Positions 37,236-45,902 of a DNA stretch of 64,000 nt are shown in pieces (position 1 is the stretch's first letter; each line of letters begins with the position of its first letter). Both the position numbers and the translations under genes were made by a program. The notes beneath the pieces were generated by a model. That model did not search any database, was not told the origin of the DNA, and was given only the letters and a program-made list of their open reading frames with translations. This stretch comes from Thermoplasmata archaeon (GTDB taxonomy: Archaea > Thermoplasmatota > DTKX01 > JAHFTX01): positions 1-64,000 of the forward strand of contig JAHFTX010000005.1 in the NCBI GenBank assembly GCA_023265395.1, written 5' to 3'.

Positions 37236-37385
37236 TTGGCACGCTTTGACGAGGCAGTCGCCCGCACCCTCATCAAGAAGGTGTGCATGAACTGCTCCGC
37301 GCGCAACTCGATCCGCGCGACCTCCTGCCGCCGTTGCGGCTACAAGGGCCTGCGGCCCAAGAACAAGGAGAGCAAAGCGGAGTAG
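37236..37385 (+). CDS. rpl40e: 50S ribosomal protein L40e
   Basis: Absent from ORF track (<60 aa, TTG start): [49 protein letters not shown], with the C4 zinc finger and GYKGLRPK. Confidence 0.92.
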   Translation: MARFDEAVARTLIKKVCMNCSARNSIRATSCRRCGYKGLRPKNKESKAE

Positions 37386-37508
37386 GGCTTCCCGCATCGG
37401 GGGCCGCCTGCAGGTCGACGGGGGCACACATACCAAGCCCTTAAGATAGGGGACGTGTTAGCAAGGCGCACGGCTCGCAGGCGTTGAACTGATTTCGAGC
37501 GGCGGGTC

Positions 37509-37877
37509 GTGAGGACCTGGCGCGGGGCGGCCGGCGGTGAGGTTGTCGACGTGGCACGTGGGCGCAGAGGGCCAGCCGGGCGTTCGGGGCTGATCTCGAA
37601 GCTGGGCAATGAAGTCGAGCTGTTGCAGCGGCACATTCGCATGTTGCAGATCATCCAGGACCATCAGCCCATCGGGATCATCCGGCTTGCCGAGATGGCG
37701 GAACAGCCCCAACACAAGATCCGCTATTCGTTACGCATCCTCGAGCAGGAGAACCTCATCAAGCCCTCACCCGAGGGGGCGGTCGCCACCGAGCGCGCCA
37801 AGCCCTTCCTGCGAGACCTCCGGCGGGTCGTCGCGGAATTCTCGTCGACCTTCAATCGACTCAAGAAGGATCTCTAG
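37509..37877 (+). CDS. Winged-HTH transcriptional regulator-like protein
   Basis: HIRMLQIIQDHQPIGIIRLAEMAEQPQHKIRYSLRILEQENLIKPSPEGAVATERAKPFL wHTH pattern. Confidence 0.65.
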   Translation: MRTWRGAAGGEVVDVARGRRGPAGRSGLISKLGNEVELLQRHIRMLQIIQDHQPIGIIRLAEMAEQPQHKIRYSLRILEQENLIKPSPEGAVATERAKPFLRDLRRVVAEFSSTFNRLKKDL

Positions 37878-37915
37878 AGCCCTCCGATAGCCGGGCTGCG
37901 GGACCCTGGTCGGGA

Positions 37916-37987
37916 CGCCGTCGACCGGATTCGAACCGGCGACCACTCGGTTAACAGCCGAGCGCTCTACCGCTAAGCTACGACGGC
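37916..37987 (-). tRNA. tRNA-Asn(GTT)
   Basis: RC GCCGTCGTAGCTTAGCGGTAGAGCGCTCGGCTGTTAACCGAGTGGTCGCCGGTTCGAATCCGGTCGACGGCG: full cloverleaf, anticodon loop CTGTTAA. Confidence 0.95.
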
Positions 37988-38138
37988 AACGGGGGCTGCC
38001 CAACGGGCAATCGTCCTTTAAGCATTGCTCCAGCGCCGACATGAAGGCGGTCTCGAGACGGCCAGGGTGCGTCTGCTTCCCTCCCTCGCTGAGCGGCCCC
38101 CAGCAAAGTTCATACGCCGCAGCGGGGTGGTCGAGAGG

Positions 38139-41100
38139 ATGCAGGCCCAGGCGCGGCCCGGCGCCCCCTTGCTGGCGTCGTCGGCCATCCTCGCACCCTC
38201 GTTGCTCCCCCTGGCGCTGCTGGTGCTGACACTCACCCCGGCAATGCTCCAGGCCACGGCCGATCTTGGGCCGGGACCGCCGGTCGATGGCGACTGGGTG
38301 GTCAGTGGGACCGAGAGTTACAGCAACCGCACCCTGCTGGTCAACGGCTCGCTGCGCATCCAGTTCCCCGGTCTGTTGACCCTGACCGACACCGTCGTCC
38401 TGTTCAACTCCTCCGACAGCAGCACCCGGTCGATCGAGGTCGCAGGCGGCGGGAGCCTGAGCGCCACCAACACCTTCTTCCAGGCCATCGGCGGCAAGGA
38501 GACGCTCTCGATGGTGCTCAACGGCACGGTCGTGCTCACCAACGTCACCTTGCAGAATGCCACCTCGCCGGGACCGAGCGTCTATGGAATCGCCATCAAC
38601 GGCGGTGCACTGGTCCAGATCCGCAAGAGCACCATCCTGCGCTGCGAGGGCGTTGGCGTCCTCCTCAACGGACCACTGGACACGCTGATCGAGGACACGA
38701 CCATCCGCCAGTGCGGTACGGGGATCCGCATCGAGGACCAGAGTGCACCCAGCGGGATGGGACCGACGATCCGCGGCAGCCTCATCACCGATACCGACAG
38801 CAATGGGATCTACGCCGGCACCAACACCCAGGGACTGATTGCCAACACCACCATCTCGGAGGGGCACGCCCGGGCCCTGACGCTCCAGAAGAGCGCCATC
38901 GAGGTCGCCGATGGCAACCTCTCGACGGCACGGGAGGGCCAGGTGGCCGTCTTCGTCTTCGGGGGCGCGCCCCTGCTGACGCACAACGTCATACGCTCCA
39001 ACGGCACGGGGGCGCGCATCGCCGGTGGCTCGTCGGCCGTCGTCTCCAACAACACCTTCCATGGCAACGGTGCGGCGATGGGATTGGGAGTCCTGGTGAC
39101 GGAGGACAGCCCTGCGCTGGTGCGCGACAACACCTTCGATGACCTCATCCGCGTGGGCATCCGTGTCAGCGGAGGCTCAGCGGCCCAGCTGCGGCAGAAC
39201 CGGTTGGCCAACCTCACCGAGGCGGGCGTCGACGTCGAGACCACCTCAGCGCCGATCATCGATGGCAACGTCTTCGACGGCGGGGCCGTCGGGGTGCGGT
39301 CGAGCTCCTCCGCGCCATGGGTGGTGGGCAACACCTTCGTGTCTCAGACCTCGGCCGCGGTCAACATCAGTGGGTTTGGCCTGGCCAATGCGCTCATTGG
39401 CGGCAACACCTTCACGGGCGGCAACGTCGGGGTCCGCTGCAACATCGGCGGCCCCTCAATCATCGACAACGTCTTCAGTTCGGTGGCACTGGCGGCGATC
39501 CGGTGCAACGATGCGGCACCCTCGGTGCTCCAGAACGAGGTCTCCGGTGGCGGGCACGGCATCGAATTGACCGATGTCGGTGGTGGCAGTGTCCAAGGCA
39601 ACCATCTCGTCGGCGTCGAACAGGCGATCGTCCTCACGCGGAGCCCGAGGACGATCAGCGGCAACACCATCGAAAACTCCGGCTTCGGCCTAGTGGTGCG
39701 ACAGACCCAGGTGGAGGCTGAGGGCAACACCTACACCGACTCCACCTTCGCCGACTACCTGCTGGCGGAGCAGACCCTGGTGACGACCCATACGGACCGC
39801 TTCGCCGACGATGGCGTGATCGTCGATGGCACCAGCATGGTGGAGGTCGAGGCGAGCAAGGGGTTCCGCATCCACAGCAGCGACGGATCCCTGCTGGGCA
39901 ATGCCCGAGTCACCTTCCAGAACAGCTCAGGGGAGGTGGTCTATGGCAACCTGGTCTCCTCCCCCGTTGACGGGACCATCGACCCGCGGACCTACGTGCT
40001 GCGGACCTTCAGCGCCCAAGGTTGGGATGTCCGCACCCCCATCACCGCGACCGTGCGAGCAGACCTGCTCGATCCCTTCGACAACGTCACGACCGTGACC
40101 TTCGACAACAGTACGTACCAGGACCTGTACTACGACTTCCGGCCCACGATCGTCAGCGGGGGATTGCTCGTGGCCGACGAGGGCCAGCCCCTCTGGCTCG
40201 ACCTGAGCGCCAGCATCTCCGATCTGGACGACCCCAAGGGCACGTTAGGAATCTCCAGTGACGACCCGGCGGTGCAGGAGATCGATGGGCTGCGCTTGGC
40301 GCTGCAGTACGATGACGTGCCCCAGGAGTGGCCCTTCCTGACGGTGCTCCGTCTGACCCTGCACGACCCGCTAGCAAGTAGCCAGGCCGAGGTCCAGGTC
40401 AAGGTGTTCCCACAGAACGACCTCCCCCGGTTGCTGGCGCCGATCCCCAGCGCGACCGTCGAGGAGGGGGAGAGCTGGCAGCTCGACCTGCATGCGAGCT
40501 TCGATGACGAGGAACACCCGGAGAACCTCACCTTCAGTTCGAACTTCCCCGACGCGTTGACTTTCGACGAAGGGAGCCGCACCGTGACCTGGGAGCCTGC
40601 GGCCAATGCCACGAGCCTGCAAGGGGTCGTCATCACTGCCTCCGAGCGCGAGGCCCCGGTGCAGGTGGTCCATTCCAACCTCTTCGATCTCTCCTTCGTG
40701 CCCTTCAACGACCCGCCGATCTACCTGGGAGGACTGCGGGGCAAGCAGGTTCTCGAGGACACCACGCACGAAGTGCGCTTGGACGATCTCTTCACCGACG
40801 AAGAGGACCCCGACGGCCTCGTCTTCACGGCCAACTACGACGAGGTGGTGATCGATCCGGTCTCCCGCGCCGCCAGCTGGACCCCGACCCAGAGCAGCCG
40901 TGACCTGATCAACCTGCAATTGAGCGCGCATGATGCCACCGACCCTGAGCTGGTGACCCAAAGTGCCCAGGTCAACTGGATCGCCATCAAGGTCGACGAC
41001 CCGCCAGTCTACCGCGGCGGGCTGGGGGACGTCAACGTCACGGAGGGTGGCTTCTGGGACCACTCCCTCGACGACCTGTTCTTCGACGAGGAGGGGACAC

Positions 41101-41843
41101 CGCTGACCTTCTCGGTCAACAAGCCGCTGGCCAGTAGCGGGCTGCTGATCGAGCGTTCGCCCCAGGGAGGGTGGATCATCCTCTGGCGACCGACCGTCGA
41201 TAACGGGGGAGAGAACCTCACCTCGGTGATCATCACGGCCTACGATTCGCGCCACCAGTCAGCCCAGAGCATCCCCTTCAACCTCACCTTCACGCCCATC
41301 GACGACGGGCCGCCCGGCGGCCCCGTGCGCGTCGAAACCATCCCCGCCTGGGTCTGGGGCGCCCTGATCGTCGGCGCCGTGGTGCCCGCCGCGGGACTGC
41401 TGCTGCACCGTCGCTACATCACCGAGCGCTATGAGTTGCGTGAGCTGTTCCTCATCTACCATGACGGACGCCTGATCACCCACGCACGGGCGACCGAGGA
41501 GGAGGCGATCGACGAGGACATCCTCGCCTCGATGCTCACGGCGATCCAGGAGTTCGTCAAGGAGTCGCTGGGCAACAAGGGCACCGCCGCTGGGACGGGA
41601 GCGGGGGTCGTCAAGGACCTCGATGAGATGACCTATGGGGACCTCCGCATCGTCATCGAGCGCCGCGAGGACATGTACCTCGCGGCCGTCATCAAGGGAT
41701 TCCCAGCCCGGCGGTTACGCAACCTCATGCAGACGCTGATGGCCCAGATCGCCGCTGCCTACGGGCCCGTCCTGGAGAATTGGGATGGCGACAACAAGCG
41801 CCTCCCGGCGATCCAGGCCTTCTTGATCACGATGTTCCTCTGA
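38139..41843 (+). CDS. Surface protein: right-handed parallel beta-helix + cadherin/Ig-like domains + TM + cytosolic longin/roadblock-like domain
   Basis: Signal LLPLALLVLTLTPAMLQATA; NosD-like repeats (VSNNTFHGNG, VVGNTFVSQT, IGGNTFTGGN, ISGNTIENSG); TM VWGALIVGAVVPAAGLLLHRRY; C-term ELFLIYHDGRLITHARATEEEAIDEDILASMLTAIQEFVKESLG...GDLRIVIERREDMYLAAVIKG. Confidence 0.8.
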   Translation: MQAQARPGAPLLASSAILAPSLLPLALLVLTLTPAMLQATADLGPGPPVDGDWVVSGTESYSNRTLLVNGSLRIQFPGLLTLTDTVVLFNSSDSSTRSIEVAGGGSLSATNTFFQAIGGKETLSMVLNGTVVLTNVTLQNATSPGPSVYGIAINGGALVQIRKSTILRCEGVGVLLNGPLDTLIEDTTIRQCGTGIRIEDQSAPSGMGPTIRGSLITDTDSNGIYAGTNTQGLIANTTISEGHARALTLQKSAIEVADGNLSTAREGQVAVFVFGGAPLLTHNVIRSNGTGARIAGGSSAVVSNNTFHGNGAAMGLGVLVTEDSPALVRDNTFDDLIRVGIRVSGGSAAQLRQNRLANLTEAGVDVETTSAPIIDGNVFDGGAVGVRSSSSAPWVVGNTFVSQTSAAVNISGFGLANALIGGNTFTGGNVGVRCNIGGPSIIDNVFSSVALAAIRCNDAAPSVLQNEVSGGGHGIELTDVGGGSVQGNHLVGVEQAIVLTRSPRTISGNTIENSGFGLVVRQTQVEAEGNTYTDSTFADYLLAEQTLVTTHTDRFADDGVIVDGTSMVEVEASKGFRIHSSDGSLLGNARVTFQNSSGEVVYGNLVSSPVDGTIDPRTYVLRTFSAQGWDVRTPITATVRADLLDPFDNVTTVTFDNSTYQDLYYDFRPTIVSGGLLVADEGQPLWLDLSASISDLDDPKGTLGISSDDPAVQEIDGLRLALQYDDVPQEWPFLTVLRLTLHDPLASSQAEVQVKVFPQNDLPRLLAPIPSATVEEGESWQLDLHASFDDEEHPENLTFSSNFPDALTFDEGSRTVTWEPAANATSLQGVVITASEREAPVQVVHSNLFDLSFVPFNDPPIYLGGLRGKQVLEDTTHEVRLDDLFTDEEDPDGLVFTANYDEVVIDPVSRAASWTPTQSSRDLINLQLSAHDATDPELVTQSAQVNWIAIKVDDPPVYRGGLGDVNVTEGGFWDHSLDDLFFDEEGTPLTFSVNKPLASSGLLIERSPQGGWIILWRPTVDNGGENLTSVIITAYDSRHQSAQSIPFNLTFTPIDDGPPGGPVRVETIPAWVWGALIVGAVVPAAGLLLHRRYITERYELRELFLIYHDGRLITHARATEEEAIDEDILASMLTAIQEFVKESLGNKGTAAGTGAGVVKDLDEMTYGDLRIVIERREDMYLAAVIKGFPARRLRNLMQTLMAQIAAAYGPVLENWDGDNKRLPAIQAFLITMFL

Positions 41844-41971
41844 GCGGAGGCGCCGTTGCGGCGCAGGATGAAGCCTTTTATACTCCGCGCCCGGTCGCGA
41901 AGGTGCCCGCGCGATTGGGTGGTGGCATCACCGCCCAAGGGTGCGCGGACCCACCTGGGAGGTGCCCGCCG

Positions 41972-42853
41972 ATGCAGTGGGGATTGCACAACCGGCTCGC
42001 GCGCATCATCCGACCATCCGACCACCGCTGCGTGATGCTGGCGGTCGACCATGGCTACTTCCTCGGGCCGACGCGCAAGCTCGAGGATGCACGGTCGACG
42101 ATCACGCCCTTGCTGCCCTACGCCGACTGCTTGATGGTCACTCGCGGCCTCGTGCGCACCTGCGTCAACCCCGACACCTCGACGGCCATCATGTTGCGCG
42201 TCAGCGGCGGCCCCTCGGTAGTCGGGCCAAGCCTCGCAGACGAGGCGATCACCACCGCCTTCGAGGATGCGTTGCGGATCAACGCTGCGGGGGTCACCGC
42301 CTCCATCTTCGTGGGCACCCCCTACGAGCGGCAGACCGTGGCGGGGTTGGCCGAGCTGGTCAACCAGGGCGAACGCTACGGCATGCCGGTGATGGCGGTG
42401 ACCGCGGTTGGCAAGGAGCTCGAGTCACGCACGGCGCGGTTCCTGGGACTGTGCTCGCGCATGGCCGCCGAGATGGGTGCGCACATGGTCAAGACCTACT
42501 ACTGCGAGGACTTCGGCAAGGTCGTCGAGAGCTGTCCGGTGCCCATCGTCATCGCGGGGGGTCCCAAGCTCGATACCGAGCGGGACGTCTTCGAGATGGT
42601 CGCCAACGCCGTCGCCCTCGGTGCCGTCGGCTGCGACATGGGCCGCAACATCTGGCAGCATGATCACCCGATCCCGATGATCACGGCCATCCGCAAGATC
42701 GTCCACGACGGTTACGACGCCAAGGACGCCCACGACCACTTCACCACGGCCTGCAACGCGCGCCACGTCGCGCAGCGGGGCGCTACGCCGCGCACCACCA
42801 AGGGTCGCACCGCCAAGGCCGCCACGCGCAAGGGCCGCCCTTCGCGCACCTGA
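41972..42853 (+). CDS. LsrF/class I aldolase family (DeoC/FbaB superfamily) with basic C-terminal extension
   Basis: MLAVDHGYFLGPTRKLED...PYADCLMVTRGLVRTCV...GMPVMAVTAVGKELESRTARFLGLCSRMAAEMGAHMVKTYYCEDFGKVVESCPVPIVIAGGPKL...GCDMGRNIWQHDHPIPMI; closest by eye to LsrF. ATG 41972 with GGAGG-like SD. Confidence 0.8.
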   Translation: MQWGLHNRLARIIRPSDHRCVMLAVDHGYFLGPTRKLEDARSTITPLLPYADCLMVTRGLVRTCVNPDTSTAIMLRVSGGPSVVGPSLADEAITTAFEDALRINAAGVTASIFVGTPYERQTVAGLAELVNQGERYGMPVMAVTAVGKELESRTARFLGLCSRMAAEMGAHMVKTYYCEDFGKVVESCPVPIVIAGGPKLDTERDVFEMVANAVALGAVGCDMGRNIWQHDHPIPMITAIRKIVHDGYDAKDAHDHFTTACNARHVAQRGATPRTTKGRTAKAATRKGRPSRT

Positions 42854-42862
42854 GGTGCCGCC

Positions 42863-43906
42863 ATGGCCCTGCCGGCGACCATGGACGTCGCCACCTACTA
42901 CCGCAACGACGACGTGCGCATCGAACGGATGCCACTGCCCCACATCGGGCCGGGCGAGATGCTCCTGCAGGTGCGCGCCAGCGGCATCTGCGGCAGCGAT
43001 GTCATGGAGTGGTATCGTGCGCCCAAGGCCCCGTTGGTGCTGGGCCATGAGGTCAGCGGCACCGTCGATGCCATCGGCGCAGGCGTCGAGCACTTTGCGG
43101 TCGGGGATCGTGTGATGGCGACTCACCACGTCCCCTGCCTCCGGTGCCACCACTGCCTGCGGGGCCACCAATCGGTCTGCGACGAGCTGCGGACGACCAC
43201 CTTCGAACCCGGGGGCTTTGCCCAGTACATCCGCCTCCCCGCCGCCAACGTCGAGCGTGGCACGCTGGCGCTGCCTCCGCAGGTGGACTTCGACAGCGCG
43301 ACCTTCATCGAGCCGCTGGGGTGCGTCGTGCGTGGGCTGCGCCTCGCCCGGTGGGCCGTGGGTGACTCGGTGCTGGTGATGGGCAGCGGGATCACCGGGT
43401 TGCTCAACCTGCTGGCGCTGCATGCCCAAGGGGCAGGGACGGTGGTGCTCACGGACCTGGTCGACTATCGACTGAGGATGGCTCGCAGCTTGGGCGCGAC
43501 GGCCGCCGTGCGCGCCGATGGCGACGTCGCGGCGGCGCTGCGCAGCGCCAACGAGGGTCGGTTGGCCGACCTGGTCATCGTCTGCACCGGCGCACCGCGA
43601 GCCCTCGAGGGGGCGCTCGACCTCGTCGAGCGCGGGGGCACCATCCTCTACTTCGCGCCGGCCGAGCCGGCCTACCGGCTGTCGCTCCCCTTCACCCGCC
43701 TGTGGAAGGACGAGGTGAACCTGACCACTAGCTATGCCGCATCGCCCGGTGACCTTCGCATCGCGCTGGCCCTCCTGGCCAATGGGCGCGTCGATGTCCG
43801 CCAGATGATCACCCATCGGCTGCCGCTGCAGCAGGCGGCGCAAGGGTTCTCGCTGGTGGCCGCGGCAAGCGAATCGATGAAGGTCATCCTCCACCCGAGC
43901 GGATGA
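42863..43906 (+). CDS. Zinc-dependent alcohol/threonine dehydrogenase family protein
   Basis: ASGICGSDVMEWYR, LGHEVSGTVDAIGAGV, VPCLRCHHCLRGHQSVC structural Zn site. Confidence 0.88.
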   Translation: MALPATMDVATYYRNDDVRIERMPLPHIGPGEMLLQVRASGICGSDVMEWYRAPKAPLVLGHEVSGTVDAIGAGVEHFAVGDRVMATHHVPCLRCHHCLRGHQSVCDELRTTTFEPGGFAQYIRLPAANVERGTLALPPQVDFDSATFIEPLGCVVRGLRLARWAVGDSVLVMGSGITGLLNLLALHAQGAGTVVLTDLVDYRLRMARSLGATAAVRADGDVAAALRSANEGRLADLVIVCTGAPRALEGALDLVERGGTILYFAPAEPAYRLSLPFTRLWKDEVNLTTSYAASPGDLRIALALLANGRVDVRQMITHRLPLQQAAQGFSLVAAASESMKVILHPSG

Positions 43907-43939
43907 GACGCGCGACATCGGCTGCGCACCCTGCGGCGA

Positions 43940-44012
43940 TGGGCCCAGTCGGATTCGAACCGACGACCACTCGGTTATGAGCCGAGCGCTCTGACCCCTA
44001 AGCTATGGGCCC
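43940..44012 (-). tRNA. tRNA with CAT anticodon (elongator Met or Ile2)
   Basis: RC GGGCCCATAGCTTAGGGGTCAGAGCGCTCGGCTCATAACCGAGTGGTCGTCGGTTCGAATCCGACTGGGCCCA; 7-bp acceptor, anticodon loop CTCATAA. Confidence 0.93.
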
Positions 44013-44100
44013 GGCAGGATGGGGGCGGCACCGCATCCGCGCGGCGGCCGCTACCGTATGGCGCAGGGCTGAACGTCGCAGCCATGGCCGGAAGGGGGAG

Positions 44101-44173
44101 TGGGACCGCTGAGATTTGAACTCAAGTCGCATGCACCCCAAGCATGTAGGATACCAAGCTACCCCACGGTCCC
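44101..44173 (-). tRNA. tRNA-Pro(GGG)
   Basis: RC GGGACCGTGGGGTAGCTTGGTATCCTACATGCTTGGGGTGCATGCGACTTGAGTTCAAATCTCAGCGGTCCCA; loop TTGGGGT. Confidence 0.93.
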
Positions 44174-44239
44174 ACGGGAGTTCAGCGACGCAGCACCGGC
44201 GCGCACCGGTGGGGCCGCTGCACCATTGGATGGTCCCAC

Positions 44240-44431
44240 TCAGTCATAGACCATCACGTCGTCGATCAGTTCCGAGTGGGAGAGGATCATGCGGCGGCAG
44301 CAATACCGCTCGAGGCCGAGTTCGTCGAGCGCAGCCTTTGGGCTGCCGCCCATCTTGATCTTGGTCTGGAAGGCCTCGTAGGCCGAGCCGACCACGCGGC
44401 CGCAGGTGAAGCATCGAATCGGGATGATCAT
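44240..44431 (-). CDS. rpoN: DNA-directed RNA polymerase subunit Rpo10 (N)
   Basis: [21 protein letters not shown]...[23 protein letters not shown]. Confidence 0.95.
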   Translation of the reverse strand: MIIPIRCFTCGRVVGSAYEAFQTKIKMGGSPKAALDELGLERYCCRRMILSHSELIDDVMVYD

Positions 44432-44452
44432 CGTCGTGTTCCTCGGGGTTCC

Positions 44453-44881
44453 TTAGCGGTAGGACTTCTGGCGCTTCTTGCGGGCGCCGCGACCCAGTTG
44501 GTGCTTGGGCTCGCGCTGTCGGCTGTCGTTGACCAGCAGGCCACGGTCGATCCGACGGTAGCGCTCCTCCAGCGCCGTATCGCCGGTGAAGTCGACCAGG
44601 CCACGGGCGATGGCGGTGCGCACGGCAGCCGCTTGACCCATGGTGCCGCCACCCGAGACGACGACGGCGATGTCGACCTCCTTGACCACGTCTCCTGCGA
44701 TCGCCAAGGGCTCGAGGATGCGCAGGCGCGCCAGTTCGGGCGTGACGATCTCCACCGGCTGGCTGTTGACCCGAACCCGGCCCTTGCCCTTGGTGACGGT
44801 GGCACGGGCGGTGGCGCTCTTGCGCTTGCCGCTGGTGGTGCTGACCTTGTTGGCCTTCTTCTTGGAGGTGCGCTTGGACAT
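44453..44881 (-). CDS. rps9: 30S ribosomal protein S9
   Basis: [22 protein letters not shown]...[22 protein letters not shown]...[23 protein letters not shown] at 44881. Confidence 0.95.
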   Translation of the reverse strand: MSKRTSKKKANKVSTTSGKRKSATARATVTKGKGRVRVNSQPVEIVTPELARLRILEPLAIAGDVVKEVDIAVVVSGGGTMGQAAAVRTAIARGLVDFTGDTALEERYRRIDRGLLVNDSRQREPKHQLGRGARKKRQKSYR

Positions 44882-44891
44882 GGAGATTCGC

Positions 44892-45344
44892 CTACGCCTG
44901 CTTGCCCGAGTTGGGGCGCTCGGTGATGAAGGTGGCGCCCAGCTCCTTGGAGACCTCGCCCAGGAGCATGAAGCGCGCCCGGGAGCGGTAGACGGGGATG
45001 TGCTCGAACTGCTGGCCCTTGAGGTCGCTGGGAACACCGATGTGCACCGTCAGCCGTTCATAGGCTGAGCGTCCCCGTGGCTTGTGGTAGGGGAGCATCC
45101 CACGGACGGCGCGCTTGAGCAGCCGGTGGGGCATCCGCGGGAAGAAGGGGCCGCGACGCACCGAGCCGCGAACACGACGCTCCCGGTACTTGGCCATGAT
45201 CTGAGCCCGGGAACCGGTGACCACGGCGTTTTGGGCGTTGACGATGACGATGGTCTCGCCCGCCAACAACCGTTTGGCCGCGGTGGAGCTGATGCGCCCG
45301 AGCGCACCATCGGTGGCGTCGATGTAGCCGACCTTGTCGTCCAT
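44892..45344 (-). CDS. rpl13: 50S ribosomal protein L13
   Basis: [51 protein letters not shown]...[34 protein letters not shown]. Confidence 0.95.
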   Translation of the reverse strand: MDDKVGYIDATDGALGRISSTAAKRLLAGETIVIVNAQNAVVTGSRAQIMAKYRERRVRGSVRRGPFFPRMPHRLLKRAVRGMLPYHKPRGRSAYERLTVHIGVPSDLKGQQFEHIPVYRSRARFMLLGEVSKELGATFITERPNSGKQA

Positions 45345-45347
45345 TTG

Positions 45348-45710
45348 TCACCCCAGCAGCAGCAGCTTGCTCCCCTTTGGGTGGTCGGCACTCAACTGTG
45401 CCAACGTCAGGGCCTTGCCGCCGGCCTTCTCGATGCGCTCCTTGGCCTTGCCCGAGTAGGCATAGGCCCCCACCGTCAGCTTCTTCGTCAGCGCCCCCGT
45501 GGCAAGGACTTTGCCCGGGACGACGACGGTCGCACCATCGGGCGCATGGCGATCGAGGTGGTGGAGATTGAGTTCGGCCCAGTGTCGGCCTGGTCCCGAG
45601 AGACGGTCGGCGACCGTACGCCACACCGGGGCGTCATTGGTCCGGGCCACGAGGCGCAGCTGGTCGATCAGGCCGACCAGGTTGGGATTGGTCTTGGTGG
45701 TCTGTGCCAT
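45348..45710 (-). CDS. rpl18e: 50S ribosomal protein L18e
   Basis: MAQTTKTNPNLVGLIDQLRLVARTNDAPVWRTVADRLSGPGRHWAELNLHHLDRHAPDGATVVVPGKVLATGALTKKLTVGAYAYSGKAKERIEKAGG; ATG at 45710. Confidence 0.93.
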   Translation of the reverse strand: MAQTTKTNPNLVGLIDQLRLVARTNDAPVWRTVADRLSGPGRHWAELNLHHLDRHAPDGATVVVPGKVLATGALTKKLTVGAYAYSGKAKERIEKAGGKALTLAQLSADHPKGSKLLLLG

Positions 45711-45902
45711 GCTCAATACGCCCCTGCGGCCGGGCAGGCCGGGCTGTCCCCAACCCAGGAACCTCACTTAAACCTAGCGGGCGGCCTCGAAGGGAACAGG
45801 GGAGGCCCAGCAGAAGTGCGCGGGCCTTGGGTCGACCCTCGATGGGGGGCCACCCCCTCGACCGCGCAGCGGTGCTCGGCCAAGGGGGCGGTTGGGCTGG
45901 GA

